A DNA stretch of 64,000 bases from DASZHJ01 sp963735465 (GTDB lineage: Bacteria > Pseudomonadota > Alphaproteobacteria > ATCC43930 > CGMCC-115725), in NCBI GenBank assembly GCA_963735465.1, contig CAVTLA010000001.1, positions 3,658,001 through 3,722,000 on the forward strand, given 5' to 3'. The notes below the pieces were generated by a model. That model worked only from the letters and a program-made list of their open reading frames with translations. It had not been told where the DNA came from and made no database searches. Of the stretch, positions 8,958 through 18,985 are shown piece after piece. How positions within the stretch are numbered: the first letter of the stretch is position 1; each line of letters starts with the position of its first letter. The position numbers and the translations under genes were made by a program.

Positions 8958-9790
8958 CTAGTGTCGGGCGGCGCGGACGAACTGCAATGGGGTGATGCCG
9001 TAGACGCGCTTGAAATGCCGGTTGAGGGCGCTCTGGTCGTAGAAACCCGCCGCGGCCGCGACATCGGCCAGCGGCAGGCCGCGGCGGAGATCGCGGCATG
9101 CGACGTCCAGGCGGAGCTGGGTCAGATAGGCGTGGGGCGGCAGCCCCGCCGTGCGCTTGAAGAGGCCGATGAGCTGGAAGATCGAGAGATCGACTTCGGC
9201 GGCGACCTCCTCCAGGCGCAGCGGCTCGGCGTGGCGTGCGCGCATGAGGGCGACCGCGCGTGCGCAGACGCGCATTGTCGTCCGGCGCCGGCTCGATCCG
9301 GCCGCCGCCGCTACCGTGGCGGGTGAAGAGCCTGCCGAACGTGCCGATCAGCAGCTCGCGCTCGGCGAAGACGTCGCGTGCCCACCTCGAGCGCGCGGTG
9401 CAGCGCCAGGAAACCCTCGATGAGATCGGCGTCGGCAAAGATGTTCCGCGTGAAGTACGGCACCTCGGCGATGCCGAGGCCGCGCGCCACCTCGGCGATG
9501 GCAACGCGCTCCAGATAAAGCGAGCGATAGCGCCAGCGCCGGCTGCGGCCCATCCAGCCGGCATGGGGCTCGGCGGGGTTGAACACCAGGAGCCGCGAGG
9601 AATGCGCTTCCTCGACGACGCCGCGGCTCTTGACGATGGAGCCGCCGTCCTCCGTGATCGCGATGACGAAGGCGTCGTGGCTGTGCGGCGGATAGGTGTG
9701 GGTGGTGAAATCCGCCTGCAGCAGGCTGAGGCCCGAGACGTGCCGATCCCACCAGTACTGCGTGACGTTGCCGGGATCGACGCGGGCCAT
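8958..9790 (-). CDS. AraC family transcriptional regulator with two frameshifts
   Basis: The N-terminal arm-type cupin domain (HTYPPHSHDAFVIAITEDGG) and C-terminal double helix-turn-helix (LSIFQLIGLFKRTAGLPPHA, then ADVAAAAGFYDQSALNRHFK) are both recognisable but lie in three reading frames. The first break is near 9379 (EVG|RDVFAERELL) and the second near 9270-9280 (between PAPDD and VCARAVALMRA). Both require skipping one base. The joined product is about 277 residues, normal for the family. The ATG at 9788-9790 is 7 bp after the enoyl-CoA hydratase gene, so it ends that operon. Whether the protein is made depends on whether the two shifts are real. Confidence 0.8.
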
Positions 9791-9797
9791 GACGGGC

Positions 9798-10619
9798 TCA
9801 GCCCGCGGGCCTGGCGAAGCGGGCGTCGCGCCAGGCGATCGCCGCCTTGAGCCCCTGCTCCTTCCGGATCCGGTTGAATTCCGTGCGCTCCGGCCCGGCG
9901 GAGGATTCGATGACGATGTCGGTCTCCAGCGCCGCCAGCAGCGCCTGGCGCATGCCGGCAATCTCATAGCTGCGATTGATCGCGCGCTTGGTGAGATGGA
10001 CGGAAAGGGGCGCCGCCGCGGCCACCGTGCGCGCCAGCTCCATCGCTTTCTCCAGATGCTGGCCCGCCGGCACCACCGCGTTGACGATGCCCATATCGAG
10101 GGCGCGTTTGGCATCGAGGCCGTCGGTTCCGGTGAGCAACAGCTCCTTGGCGAGCTTGGGCGTCGTCATCCACGGCAGCAGCAGCGCCACCAGGCCGGAG
10201 CCAAAGCGCACCTCCGGCTCGCCGAGGCGCGTGCCCTCCGCCGCCACCGTCATATCGCAGGCGAGCGCCAGCTCGAAGGCGCCAGCGAGGCAATAGCCGT
10301 GGATCGCCGCGATCGTGGGCTTCGGGCAGTCCCAGAACTGCACGATGAAGTCGAAATCCTTCTCCAGCACCGTACGCCACTCGGCGACGGTGGGTGTCCC
10401 CCGGGCAGCGGACTCCTTAAGATCGAAGCCGGCGGAGAAGGCGCGGCCCTCGCCGTGGACGACGATCGCCAGCACGTCCTCCCGCGCGCCGAGATCCGCC
10501 ATCGCCGCCAAGACTTCCGTCACCATGCGGCCATTGAAGGCGTTGAGCACGTCGGGGCGGTTGAAGGTCAGGACCGCGATCCGGTCCGCGACCCCTGTCT
10601 TGATGGTCTGGTAGCTCAT
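9798..10619 (-). CDS. Enoyl-CoA hydratase/isomerase family protein (crotonase)
   Basis: 273 residues with the crotonase signature: AFSAGFDLK near residue 60 and CLAGAFELALACDMTVAAEG around 110-130 form the CoA-binding oxyanion hole, and GEPEVRFG carries the position of the catalytic Glu. Expected to hydrate or isomerise an enoyl-CoA in the cytoplasm. It starts 3 bp after the stop of the FAD oxidoreductase gene, with GAGG immediately before the ATG, so the two are co-transcribed. Substrate unknown. Confidence 0.9.
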   Translation of the reverse strand: MSYQTIKTGVADRIAVLTFNRPDVLNAFNGRMVTEVLAAMADLGAREDVLAIVVHGEGRAFSAGFDLKESAARGTPTVAEWRTVLEKDFDFIVQFWDCPKPTIAAIHGYCLAGAFELALACDMTVAAEGTRLGEPEVRFGSGLVALLLPWMTTPKLAKELLLTGTDGLDAKRALDMGIVNAVVPAGQHLEKAMELARTVAAAAPLSVHLTKRAINRSYEIAGMRQALLAALETDIVIESSAGPERTEFNRIRKEQGLKAAIAWRDARFARPAG

Positions 10620-10622
10620 GCC

Positions 10623-12224
10623 TCAGGAGGATAGGCGCTTGAGGGCCGGCCAGTCCTTCAGAATCTCGCGGGCGGCGTTGAAGCCAGGAATGCCGGAGAC
10701 GCCGCCCCCGGGATGCACGGAGGCACCGCATTGGTAGAGCGCGCCGATCGGCGTGCGGTAGTCCGCATAGTGCGGCGCCGGGCGCTGGAAGAAAAGCTGA
10801 TCCGGCGACAGCTCGCCGTGGAAGATATGGCCTTGCGGCAGCGCCACGATCTCCTCGATGTCGGGTGGCAGCAGCACCTGCATGTCGATCACCTGGTCGG
10901 AGAAGCCCGGCGCGAACTCGTTCATCACGCCCATGACGTTCTTCACGAAATTATCTCGCTCATGGGCCCAGTCGCCATTCTTCAGGCGATAGGGCGCGTG
11001 GCCGCCGAACATGTTGATGACATGCTTGCCCTTGGGCGCGAGCGTGTCGTCGACGATGGTGGGAACAACAGGCGTCACGAAGGGCTTGCTGGAGTACCAG
11101 CCGTACTTGGCGTCGTCGTAGGCGCGCTCGAGATAGTCGATGTCGGGGCCGATATGGACGTAGGTCGGATAGTCGAACCCCGCCTTCATCTTGTCGAAGG
11201 CGCGGTAACGCGGCGGCGCATCGGCGGCGACGTTCATCTTGAAGGCGGTGGAGAAGGTGCGGAAGCGCTCGATGTCGGCGTTGAACTCCGCCGGCAGCAG
11301 GCTCGGCGACACCAGCTTCTGGAACAGCACCTTGGCGCTGGCGTTGGAGATGACGGCCTTGGCGGAGAACTCGCGGCCGTCGAGGAGGCGGACGCCGGTG
11401 GCGCGGCCGTTCAGCACCTTCACCTCGGCGACGCCGGCGTCGGTCAGCACCTCCAGGCCGAAGCGCCGGCCCGACGCGGCGATCGCCTGGGTGATGCTGC
11501 CCATGCCGCCGCGGATGAAGCCCCAGCCGCCGGCGCCGGAATGCTCGCCCATGATGTGATGCATGATGACGTAGGCGGAGCCCGGCGACTTCGGCCCGGC
11601 GAAGGTGCCGATCGAGGCGTAGTAGGCGAGGATCGCCTTGATGATGTCGCTCTCGAACCACTCGGAGAGATAGTCGTAGGCGCTCTGGGTCAGGAGATCG
11701 ACGATGCGATAGGCCTTGCTGCCGACCTTGCGGTAGCGCCAGAGAAAGCTGGCGGCGTCCTTGAAGGTCTTCCAGTCGCGCTTCGTCGGATCGATCGGCG
11801 TCTCGAACAGGAGCTTGCGCACGATCGCGGTCGCTTCCTGGAGATAGGCGTCGAAGGCGGGATAGATCTCGGCGTCGTGCTTGGAGAAGCGGGCGAACTG
11901 CGCCTGGGTCTTCTTCACGTCGTCGCTGAAGATGATGTAGTCGTCGCCGTAGAGCGGGCAGAAGAGATCGTTCGCCGGCAGCACCTCGAGCCCGAACTTA
12001 TGGAGCTCGAGATCGGCGATGACGCGCGGGTGCAGCAGGCTCATGACGTAGGAGAAGACCGAGGTGCGGAAGCCCGGGCTGAATTCCTCGGTGACCGCGG
12101 CGCCGCCGATGACGTGCCGGCGCTCCAGCACCAGGATCTTGAGCCCGGACTTGGCGAGATAGGTGCCGCAGACCAGGCCGTTGTGGCCCGCGCCGATGAT
12201 GATCGCGTCGTATTGTGCCGCCAT
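10623..12224 (-). CDS. FAD-dependent oxidoreductase, phytoene desaturase (CrtI)-like
   Basis: 533 residues. The N-terminal dinucleotide fold is DAIIIGAGHNGLVCGTYLAK, followed by a C-terminal FAD motif GGGVSGIPGFNAAREIL, the layout of CrtI/PDS-type NAD(P)/FAD oxidoreductases (pyridine nucleotide-disulfide oxidoreductase-domain 2-like group). No carotenoid genes are nearby. The partner gene is an enoyl-CoA hydratase and the divergent gene is a PuuR-like regulator, so a catabolic dehydrogenase role is more likely than carotenoid synthesis. A palindromic operator lies 53 bp upstream of the ATG. Confidence 0.88.
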   Translation of the reverse strand: MAAQYDAIIIGAGHNGLVCGTYLAKSGLKILVLERRHVIGGAAVTEEFSPGFRTSVFSYVMSLLHPRVIADLELHKFGLEVLPANDLFCPLYGDDYIIFSDDVKKTQAQFARFSKHDAEIYPAFDAYLQEATAIVRKLLFETPIDPTKRDWKTFKDAASFLWRYRKVGSKAYRIVDLLTQSAYDYLSEWFESDIIKAILAYYASIGTFAGPKSPGSAYVIMHHIMGEHSGAGGWGFIRGGMGSITQAIAASGRRFGLEVLTDAGVAEVKVLNGRATGVRLLDGREFSAKAVISNASAKVLFQKLVSPSLLPAEFNADIERFRTFSTAFKMNVAADAPPRYRAFDKMKAGFDYPTYVHIGPDIDYLERAYDDAKYGWYSSKPFVTPVVPTIVDDTLAPKGKHVINMFGGHAPYRLKNGDWAHERDNFVKNVMGVMNEFAPGFSDQVIDMQVLLPPDIEEIVALPQGHIFHGELSPDQLFFQRPAPHYADYRTPIGALYQCGASVHPGGGVSGIPGFNAAREILKDWPALKRLSS

Positions 12225-12276
12225 GATCGCCCCCTGAAGGCCGGCTTCGCGGCCTCAATGAAATTTATTGCATGGA

Positions 12277-12294
12277 TTTTCATTCCTGTGAAGA
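12277..12294. promoter_or_regulatory. Palindromic operator, copy 1 (TTTTCAT-N4-GTGAAGA)
   Basis: The sequence TTTTCATTCCTGTGAAGA has inverted arms TTTTCAt/GTGAAgA around a 4-bp centre. It matches copy 2 at 12952-12969 in arm sequence and spacing and sits between the divergent starts of the FAD oxidoreductase (12224) and the XRE-cupin regulator (12336). Most simply it is the autoregulatory operator of that regulator. Confidence 0.55.
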
Positions 12295-12335
12295 TTTTGA
12301 TGCCGTCGGGTCGCGCTCCGTGCTAAAAATCCGCC

Positions 12336-12944
12336 GTGACCGACACCGCTCTCCGACATGGACCCGCCGCCGAGGCGGAGACCGATCTCACCTCGATCGG
12401 CGAGAAGATCCGCGATCTGCGCAAGGCGAAGAAGCTGACGCTGGCCGAGGTGGCGGCGGCGACCGGCCTCTCCATCGGCCATCTGAGCCAGGTGGAGCGC
12501 GGCATCTCCGCGCCCTCGGTGCGTCATCTCCAGGGCATCGGCACCGCTCTCGGCGTCAAGCTGAGCTGGTTCTTCGACGACGGCGATCCCGTGCCGACAG
12601 CGGAGCGTGGCGTCATCGTGCGCGCCGGGCGGCGGCGCAAGCTGGACTTCACCGGCCTCGGTCTCACCGATCATCTGCTGTCGCCGACCCTCTCCGGCAA
12701 GCTGGAGCTGCTGCTCTGCCAGCTCGAGCCCGGCGCCGAGAGCGGACCCGACTTCTACACCCATGACGGCGAGGAAGCCGGCGTGGTGATGGAAGGCGCG
12801 CTGGAGCTCTGGGTCGGTGAGCACCACTACCTCCTCAACGAGGGCGACAGCTTCGGCTTCGCCAGCAACACGCCGCACCGCTACCGCAATCCCGGCGCCG
12901 GCCGCACCACGGTCATCTGGGCGCTGACGCCGCCGAGTTTCTAG
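12336..12944 (+). CDS. XRE-family regulator with C-terminal cupin (PuuR-type)
   Basis: 202 residues. An N-terminal helix-turn-helix (KLTLAEVAAATGLSIGHLSQ, about residues 33-55) is followed by a cupin sensor domain (from about residue 115, with YTHDGEEAGVVMEGALELWV). GTG at 12336 is the best start: it gives the normal short leader before the helix-turn-helix. This architecture is that of PuuR and related regulators of polyamine or amino-acid catabolism, usually repressors released by the substrate. Flanking palindromes at 12277 and 12952 suggest it controls the divergent FAD enzyme operon, itself, and the downstream Pot-type importer operon. Confidence 0.9.
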   Translation: MTDTALRHGPAAEAETDLTSIGEKIRDLRKAKKLTLAEVAAATGLSIGHLSQVERGISAPSVRHLQGIGTALGVKLSWFFDDGDPVPTAERGVIVRAGRRRKLDFTGLGLTDHLLSPTLSGKLELLLCQLEPGAESGPDFYTHDGEEAGVVMEGALELWVGEHHYLLNEGDSFGFASNTPHRYRNPGAGRTTVIWALTPPSF

Positions 12945-12951
12945 AGTCATC

Positions 12952-12969
12952 TTTTCACGACTGTGAAAA
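12952..12969. promoter_or_regulatory. Palindromic operator, copy 2 (TTTTCAC-GACT-GTGAAAA)
   Basis: Perfect 7-bp inverted arms TTTTCAC and GTGAAAA separated by GACT, starting 7 bases after the XRE-cupin stop and 92 bp ahead of the first permease ATG. A further half-site TTTCACGACG follows at 12983-12992. The shared arms with copy 1 indicate that one regulator binds both, tying the importer operon to the XRE-cupin protein. Confidence 0.6.
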
Positions 12970-13060
12970 TCCTGTTACGGTATTTCACGACGGGGCTGTA
13001 ACGGGCCCTGAGCAGCGGGGGATCAGGAGGGCCGGGACCCGAGACCGTCCGGCAGCCGGG

Positions 13061-13909
13061 ATGAGCAGGGGAACATCTCTACGGACCAGCGCCGTGCCGG
13101 GGCTTCTGTTGCTCCCGGCGGTGGCATTTCTCGCTCTCTGGTTCCTGGCGCCCCTCGGCCGGCTCTTCGCGCTGAGCTTCTCCGATCCGCGCGGCCCCTT
13201 CGCGACCTACGCCGAGATCCTCGGCGGCGAGGTCTATCGGCGGGTTCTCCTCAACACCGTGCTGGTGGCGGTCATCGTGACGGTGGCCGCCATCCTGCTG
13301 GCCTATCCCACCGCCCATGTGCTGACGCGCCTCAAGGGCGGGTTCCGGGCGATCGCCTTCTGGTGCGTGCTGGTGCCGTTCTGGATCAGCGTTCTCGTGC
13401 GCACCTTCAGCTGGATGCTGCTCTTGGAGAAGAACGGCCCGATCAACTCGGCGCTGACGACGCTGCACCTGACGCGGCAGCCGCTGGAGCTCCTCTTCAA
13501 CGATACCGCCGTCTATATCGGCATGATCCACGTGCTGCTGCCCTACGCGATCCTGCCGATCTACGCGGCGCTGCTGCGGGTCGATCCGCGCCTGCTGCTG
13601 GCGAGCGACGGGCTCGGCGCTTCGCCCCTGATGACTTTCTGGCGCGTCTACCTGCCGCTCAGCCTGCCCGGAGTCGGCGCCGCGGCGGCACTGGTCTTCC
13701 TGCTGTCCCTCGGCTTTTTCATCACGCCGGCCCTCCTGGGCGGCATCTCGAATCTCACGCTCTCCATGTTGATCGAGACCCTCGTGGACGAGCGCCTGGT
13801 CTGGCCGCTCGCCGCCGCCGCGTCCTTCATCCTGCTGGGCGGGACGCTGGCGCTGCTGCTGATCGGGGCGCGTCTGCTGCCGATGCGGCAGATCATGGTG
13901 GCGAGGTAG
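13061..13909 (+). CDS. ABC transporter permease (PotB-like)
   Basis: 282 residues, inner-membrane BPD permease. The first hydrophobic segment (LLLLPAVAFLALWFLAPLGR) follows a short basic leader, and the EAA loop is DGLGASPLMTFWRVYLP. It opens a seven-gene plus-strand operon running to 20155. The ribosome site before ATG 13061 is weak, so a slightly different start is possible. It pairs with the next gene, which begins 3 bp after its stop. Confidence 0.92.
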   Translation: MSRGTSLRTSAVPGLLLLPAVAFLALWFLAPLGRLFALSFSDPRGPFATYAEILGGEVYRRVLLNTVLVAVIVTVAAILLAYPTAHVLTRLKGGFRAIAFWCVLVPFWISVLVRTFSWMLLLEKNGPINSALTTLHLTRQPLELLFNDTAVYIGMIHVLLPYAILPIYAALLRVDPRLLLASDGLGASPLMTFWRVYLPLSLPGVGAAAALVFLLSLGFFITPALLGGISNLTLSMLIETLVDERLVWPLAAAASFILLGGTLALLLIGARLLPMRQIMVAR

Positions 13910-13912
13910 GGG

Positions 13913-14707
13913 ATGCCGCGCACCGCCAAAATCGCGATCCATGCAATGGTGGCGGCGGTACTGGCCTTCCTCGTGCTGCCCACCTTCGTGGTGCTGCCGG
14001 CCTCTATCAATCAGGCCTCCTTCATTCGCCTGCCGCCCACGTCGGTGTCGCTCCGCTGGTACGAGGCGTTCTTCCGCGACGGCGAATGGATGGCGTCTCT
14101 CGTCACCAGCGCCGAGGTGGCGGTGCTCGCCACCGCCTTCTCCCTGGCGCTCGGCACCGCGGCCGCCCTCGGCCTCGATCGCCTGCGGGGATGGATGCGC
14201 ACGCTTCTCTCCGGCCTGTTCCTGGCGCCCCTCATCGTGCCCTCCATCATCACGGCGGTGGCGCTCTACTACGTGAGCCGGCCGCTGGGACTGGTGGGGA
14301 CCACGCTGGGCCTCGCCCTCGGCCACACCCTCGTCTGCCTGCCCTTCGTGGTGGTGAATGTCGGCGTGTCGCTGGCGAGCCTCGACCGCTCGCTGCTGCG
14401 CGCCGCTGAGGGGCTGGGCGCCTCGCCGGCGCGGGTCTTCCGCACCGTCACCGTGCCGTCGATCCTGCCGGGGCTGGTGGGCGGCGCGGTCTTCGCCATC
14501 ATCACCTCCTTCGACGAGGTGGTGATCTCGATCTTCCTGGCGGGCATCCGCTCGAAGACCCTGCCGGTGAAGATGTGGGAGACCATCCGGGTGGAATTCA
14601 CGCCGGTCGTGGCCGTCGCCGCGACCCTGCTGATCGCCCTCACCCTGGTGCTGTTCCTGGTGCTGCACGGCGCGCTCAGCCGCTCGCGGCGCCACGTGGT
14701 GGCCTGA
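13913..14707 (+). CDS. ABC transporter permease (PotC-like)
   Basis: 264 residues. The N-terminal membrane segment covers MVAAVLAFLVLPTFVVLP, and the EAA loop is AEGLGASPARVFRTVTVP. It overlaps neither neighbour but is spaced by only 3-4 bp from both, consistent with one transcript. It forms the transmembrane channel with the preceding permease; gene order permease-permease-ATPase-binding protein is a rearranged Pot operon. Confidence 0.92.
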   Translation: MPRTAKIAIHAMVAAVLAFLVLPTFVVLPASINQASFIRLPPTSVSLRWYEAFFRDGEWMASLVTSAEVAVLATAFSLALGTAAALGLDRLRGWMRTLLSGLFLAPLIVPSIITAVALYYVSRPLGLVGTTLGLALGHTLVCLPFVVVNVGVSLASLDRSLLRAAEGLGASPARVFRTVTVPSILPGLVGGAVFAIITSFDEVVISIFLAGIRSKTLPVKMWETIRVEFTPVVAVAATLLIALTLVLFLVLHGALSRSRRHVVA

Positions 14708-14711
14708 CGCC

Positions 14712-15806
<1,095 letters not shown>

Positions 15807-15808
15807 CA

Positions 15809-16870
15809 ATGATCAAACTGAACCGTCGCAGACTGCTCAAGACCGCCGCCGCCACCGGACTCGTGGCGGCCGCCACGCCATTCACGGGCCTTCGCGCCCA
15901 GGGCCGGCCCTTCGTCTTCGTCTCCTGGGGTGGCGCGCTCTCGGCCCTGGAGAAAGACGTCTTCATGGATCCCGCTGCCAAGGATCTCAAGACCGAGATC
16001 ACCAACACCTCGCCCACCAACTACGCCAAGCTCAAGGCGATGGTGGAGGGGAAGAGTGTCGAATGGGATCTCGTCAACGTCGGCGGCCGCTTCATCTTCC
16101 AGGGCCGCGACCAGGGCCTGCTGGAGCCCCTCGACTACAAGATCATCGACGCCGGGAAGCTCGACAAGAGCTGGGTGACGCCCTACGGCCTCTACACTTC
16201 GACGGGCGCCACCGTCATCGCTTGGAACACGAACACGTTCCCGGCGGACAAGGGACCGAAGTCGTGGAAGGACTTCTGGGACGTGAAGTCGTTCCCGGGC
16301 CCGCGCGGCCTCTACAAGCAGTTCTACTACAACTACGAGGCGGCGCTCCTCGCCGCCGGCCTCAAATTCTCCGAGATCTATCCCGTCACCGATGAGAAGG
16401 CGCAGCAGGCGCTGGCCAAGCTCACGGAGATCAAGCCCAGCGTGAAGGTCTGGTGGACCGCCGGCGCGCAGCCGCCGCAGCTCCTGAGCAGCGGCGAGCT
16501 CGCCATGAGCTCTGCCTGGTCCGGCCGCATCCTCGATATCCAGAAGGAGAAGGCGCCAGTCGCGATGACGTTCAAGGACGGCATCGCCTGGGGAAACGCC
16601 TACGTGGTTCCCAAGGGCACGCCCCAGAAGGAGCTCGCCATGCGCCTCATCAACTACTGCATCAGCGAGCCGGCGCAGCTCCGCCTGCTGCCGGCGGGCA
16701 CCTACGGACCGGTGCTGGGCTCCGCGGCGGCCCAGGGCACGCCAGAGCAGCGCAAGATCCTCGTCACCGCACCCGACAACATCAAGGACATGCTGATCCT
16801 GAACGAGGAGCAGGCAGGCCTCTATTCCACCAAATACGACGAGGCCTGGAGCAAGTTCCAGCTCGGTTGA
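15809..16870 (+). CDS. ABC transporter substrate-binding protein (PotD-like), Tat signal
   Basis: 353 residues. ATG 15809 lies after AGGGAGGCTGACA and opens a Tat leader NRRRLLKTAAATGLVAAATP with cleavage around LRAQG. The mature protein starts RPFVFVSWGGALSALE and has the extended periplasmic binding fold of spermidine/putrescine-family proteins (the W-G-G near the start also appears in the protein at 6034-7102). It delivers substrate to the permeases at 13061-14707. Its stop overlaps the next start (TGATG). Confidence 0.93.
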   Translation: MIKLNRRRLLKTAAATGLVAAATPFTGLRAQGRPFVFVSWGGALSALEKDVFMDPAAKDLKTEITNTSPTNYAKLKAMVEGKSVEWDLVNVGGRFIFQGRDQGLLEPLDYKIIDAGKLDKSWVTPYGLYTSTGATVIAWNTNTFPADKGPKSWKDFWDVKSFPGPRGLYKQFYYNYEAALLAAGLKFSEIYPVTDEKAQQALAKLTEIKPSVKVWWTAGAQPPQLLSSGELAMSSAWSGRILDIQKEKAPVAMTFKDGIAWGNAYVVPKGTPQKELAMRLINYCISEPAQLRLLPAGTYGPVLGSAAAQGTPEQRKILVTAPDNIKDMLILNEEQAGLYSTKYDEAWSKFQLG

Positions 16871-18975
16871 TGGCAACACCACGCACATTGGCGGAGGCGG
16901 CGCCGGGGACACATCCCCTGGCACCGCTGCTGGCACCGCGCTCGATCGCCTTCGTGGGCGCGAGCCCGCGCGCCAACACGCCGGGGAACGACATGATCCG
17001 CATGGCACTCCGCGGCGGCTTCGAGGGCGCGCTCTATCCCGTCAATCCCAACTACGCCGAGATCGACGAAATCAAGTGCTACCCGTCCCTCGCGGCGCTG
17101 CCGGAGCCGGTGGATCTCGCGGTGCTGTCGGTGGCCAATGCGCGGCTGGAGGCGACGCTCACCGAGGCGATCGCGGCCGGCGCGCGGGCCGCCGTCATCT
17201 TCGCCAGCTGCTATCTGGAGAACGACAGCGATCCACCGCTGACGCAGCGCCTCGCGACCCTGGCGCGAGATGCCCACATGCCGATCTGCGGCGGTAATTG
17301 CATGGGGTTCTACAATGACGCCGCCAATACCTGGATCGGCGGCTTTCCCGCGCCACGGGAGCCACGCGCGGGAGGTATCGCCCTCATCTCCCACGCGGGC
17401 TCGGTGTTCGGCGCACTTGCCCACAACGATCCCCGGTTCAAATTCAACCTCGTGGTCTCCGCCGGCCAGGAGCTGGTGACCACGGCCGCCGATTATCTCG
17501 ACTACGCCCTGGAGCAGCCGGAGACGCGGGCGGTCGGACTTTTCCTGGAGACCATCCGCGATCCCGCGGCCTTCGTCCGCGCCCTCGACAAGGCGGCAAC
17601 GCGCGAGATCCCCGTCGTCGCCCTCAAGGTCGGCCGCACCGAGGCGAGCGCGGCGCTGGCCATGAGCCATTCCGGCGCCATCGCCGGCAACGACGCCGCC
17701 TATCGGGCGCTGTTCGACCGCTACGGCGTGCTGCGCGTCTCTAACGTCGACGAGATGGCGACCACGCTGCTCTTCTTCCAGCAGGGCCGCCGCGCCCAGG
17801 CGGGCGGCCTCGCCGCCCTCCACGATTCCGGCGGCGAGCGCGAGATGGTGATGGATCTCGCCGAAGATCATCGCGTGCCCTTCGCCCGCATCAATTCACA
17901 GACCGTGGCGAAGCTTGGCGCACGGCTCGAATTCGGCCTGGAGCCGGTCAATCCCCTGGACGCCTGGGGCACCGGCCGGGATTTCGTCGACATCTTCGCG
18001 GATTGCTTCCTCGCGCTGATGCAGGACCCGGATACGGCGCTGGGGATCTTCTTCAACGACATCCGCGATCCCTCCTACCTCTCGGCGGGTTTCTCCGAGG
18101 TCTGCCGTCGCGTCCAGGCCGTCACCGACAAGCCGCTGGCCCTGGTCACCAATTACACCCAGGTCCGCCACGACAAGCTGGCCCTGGCGCTGACGGAGGC
18201 AGGCGTGCCAGTGCTCGACGGCACGATCCCCGGGTTGCAGGCGGCGGGCCACCTCATGGCCTATCGGGATTTTCTCGCGCGGCCCGCGGACCCCGCGCCG
18301 ACGGTCCGGCCGACGCGCGATTGGCGGACGATTCTGCGCGGACGTCAGGGCGCGCTGCCGGAATCCGAAGCCTACGAGCTGTTGGCCGACTTCGGCATTC
18401 CGACCGTCCCGTCGGTGATCGTCGAGAGCGCGGAGGCGGCGGTGGCCGCGGCGGGACGCATCGGCTTTCCCGCCGTCTGCAAGACGGCCATGCCCGGCAT
18501 CCTCCATAAGACCGAGGTCGGCGGCGTAAAGCTCCACCTGGCCGACGCCGCCGCTGTCGCCGTCGCCTATGGCGATCTGGCGGCGCGTCTCGGTCCCCGT
18601 GTCCTGATCACGCGCATGACCCCATCGGGCACCGAGCTGGCCCTCGGCCTCATCGATGACCGGCAATTCGGGCCAGTCGTGATGGTGGCGGCGGGCGGCA
18701 TCCTGGTGGAAATATTGCGGGACGCCGGCTACGGCCTCGCCCCCTTCGGTCCGGCGACGGCGCTGCGGCTCATCGAGGGGCTGGCGGCACGCAAGCTCCT
18801 GGCGGGCGTGCGCGGCGCGCCTGCCGCCGATCTCGCGAATCTCGCCGAGATCGTCGCGCGTTTCTCGGTCATGGCGGCTGAGCTCGACGATGCCGTCAAG
18901 GAGATCGACATCAATCCCCTCATCGTCGGGCCCGGCGGCGCCGTCGCCGTCGATGCCCTCGTGGTGCTGCCCTAG
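16870..18975 (+). CDS. NDP-forming acyl-CoA synthetase (fused acetate-CoA ligase, ADP-forming type)
   Basis: 701 residues combining the alpha and beta parts of ADP-forming acyl-CoA synthetases. The N-terminal CoA-binding domain begins PRSIAFVGASPRANTPGND. The central ligase domain carries AMSHSGAIAG with the His expected to be phosphorylated. The C-terminal ATP-grasp domain contains GFPAVCKTAMPGILHKTEVG. It would activate a carboxylic acid to its CoA thioester, reversibly making ATP or ADP. ATG 16870 overlaps the binding-protein stop. Its place before an acyl-CoA dehydrogenase suggests import, activation and oxidation of one acid. Confidence 0.92.
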   Translation: MATPRTLAEAAPGTHPLAPLLAPRSIAFVGASPRANTPGNDMIRMALRGGFEGALYPVNPNYAEIDEIKCYPSLAALPEPVDLAVLSVANARLEATLTEAIAAGARAAVIFASCYLENDSDPPLTQRLATLARDAHMPICGGNCMGFYNDAANTWIGGFPAPREPRAGGIALISHAGSVFGALAHNDPRFKFNLVVSAGQELVTTAADYLDYALEQPETRAVGLFLETIRDPAAFVRALDKAATREIPVVALKVGRTEASAALAMSHSGAIAGNDAAYRALFDRYGVLRVSNVDEMATTLLFFQQGRRAQAGGLAALHDSGGEREMVMDLAEDHRVPFARINSQTVAKLGARLEFGLEPVNPLDAWGTGRDFVDIFADCFLALMQDPDTALGIFFNDIRDPSYLSAGFSEVCRRVQAVTDKPLALVTNYTQVRHDKLALALTEAGVPVLDGTIPGLQAAGHLMAYRDFLARPADPAPTVRPTRDWRTILRGRQGALPESEAYELLADFGIPTVPSVIVESAEAAVAAAGRIGFPAVCKTAMPGILHKTEVGGVKLHLADAAAVAVAYGDLAARLGPRVLITRMTPSGTELALGLIDDRQFGPVVMVAAGGILVEILRDAGYGLAPFGPATALRLIEGLAARKLLAGVRGAPAADLANLAEIVARFSVMAAELDDAVKEIDINPLIVGPGGAVAVDALVVLP

Positions 18976-18985
18976 GAGAATTCAC

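Noticed and set aside
1066..9790. Programmed ribosomal frameshifting in the LLM, PotD-like, GntR and AraC genes
   Set aside because: No slippery heptamer, no stop codon in the 0 frame at the shift, no adjacent structure noted, and unrelated families share the pattern; sequence error is simpler.
10623..12224. Carotenoid biosynthesis (crtI) assignment
   Set aside because: Family resemblance is real, but no crtB, crtE or other pigment gene is near and the operon contains an enoyl-CoA hydratase.
10713..12326. 537-codon plus-strand frame opposite the CrtI-like oxidoreductase
   Set aside because: Low-complexity acidic/basic product without motifs, fully antisense to a gene with clear FAD motifs.
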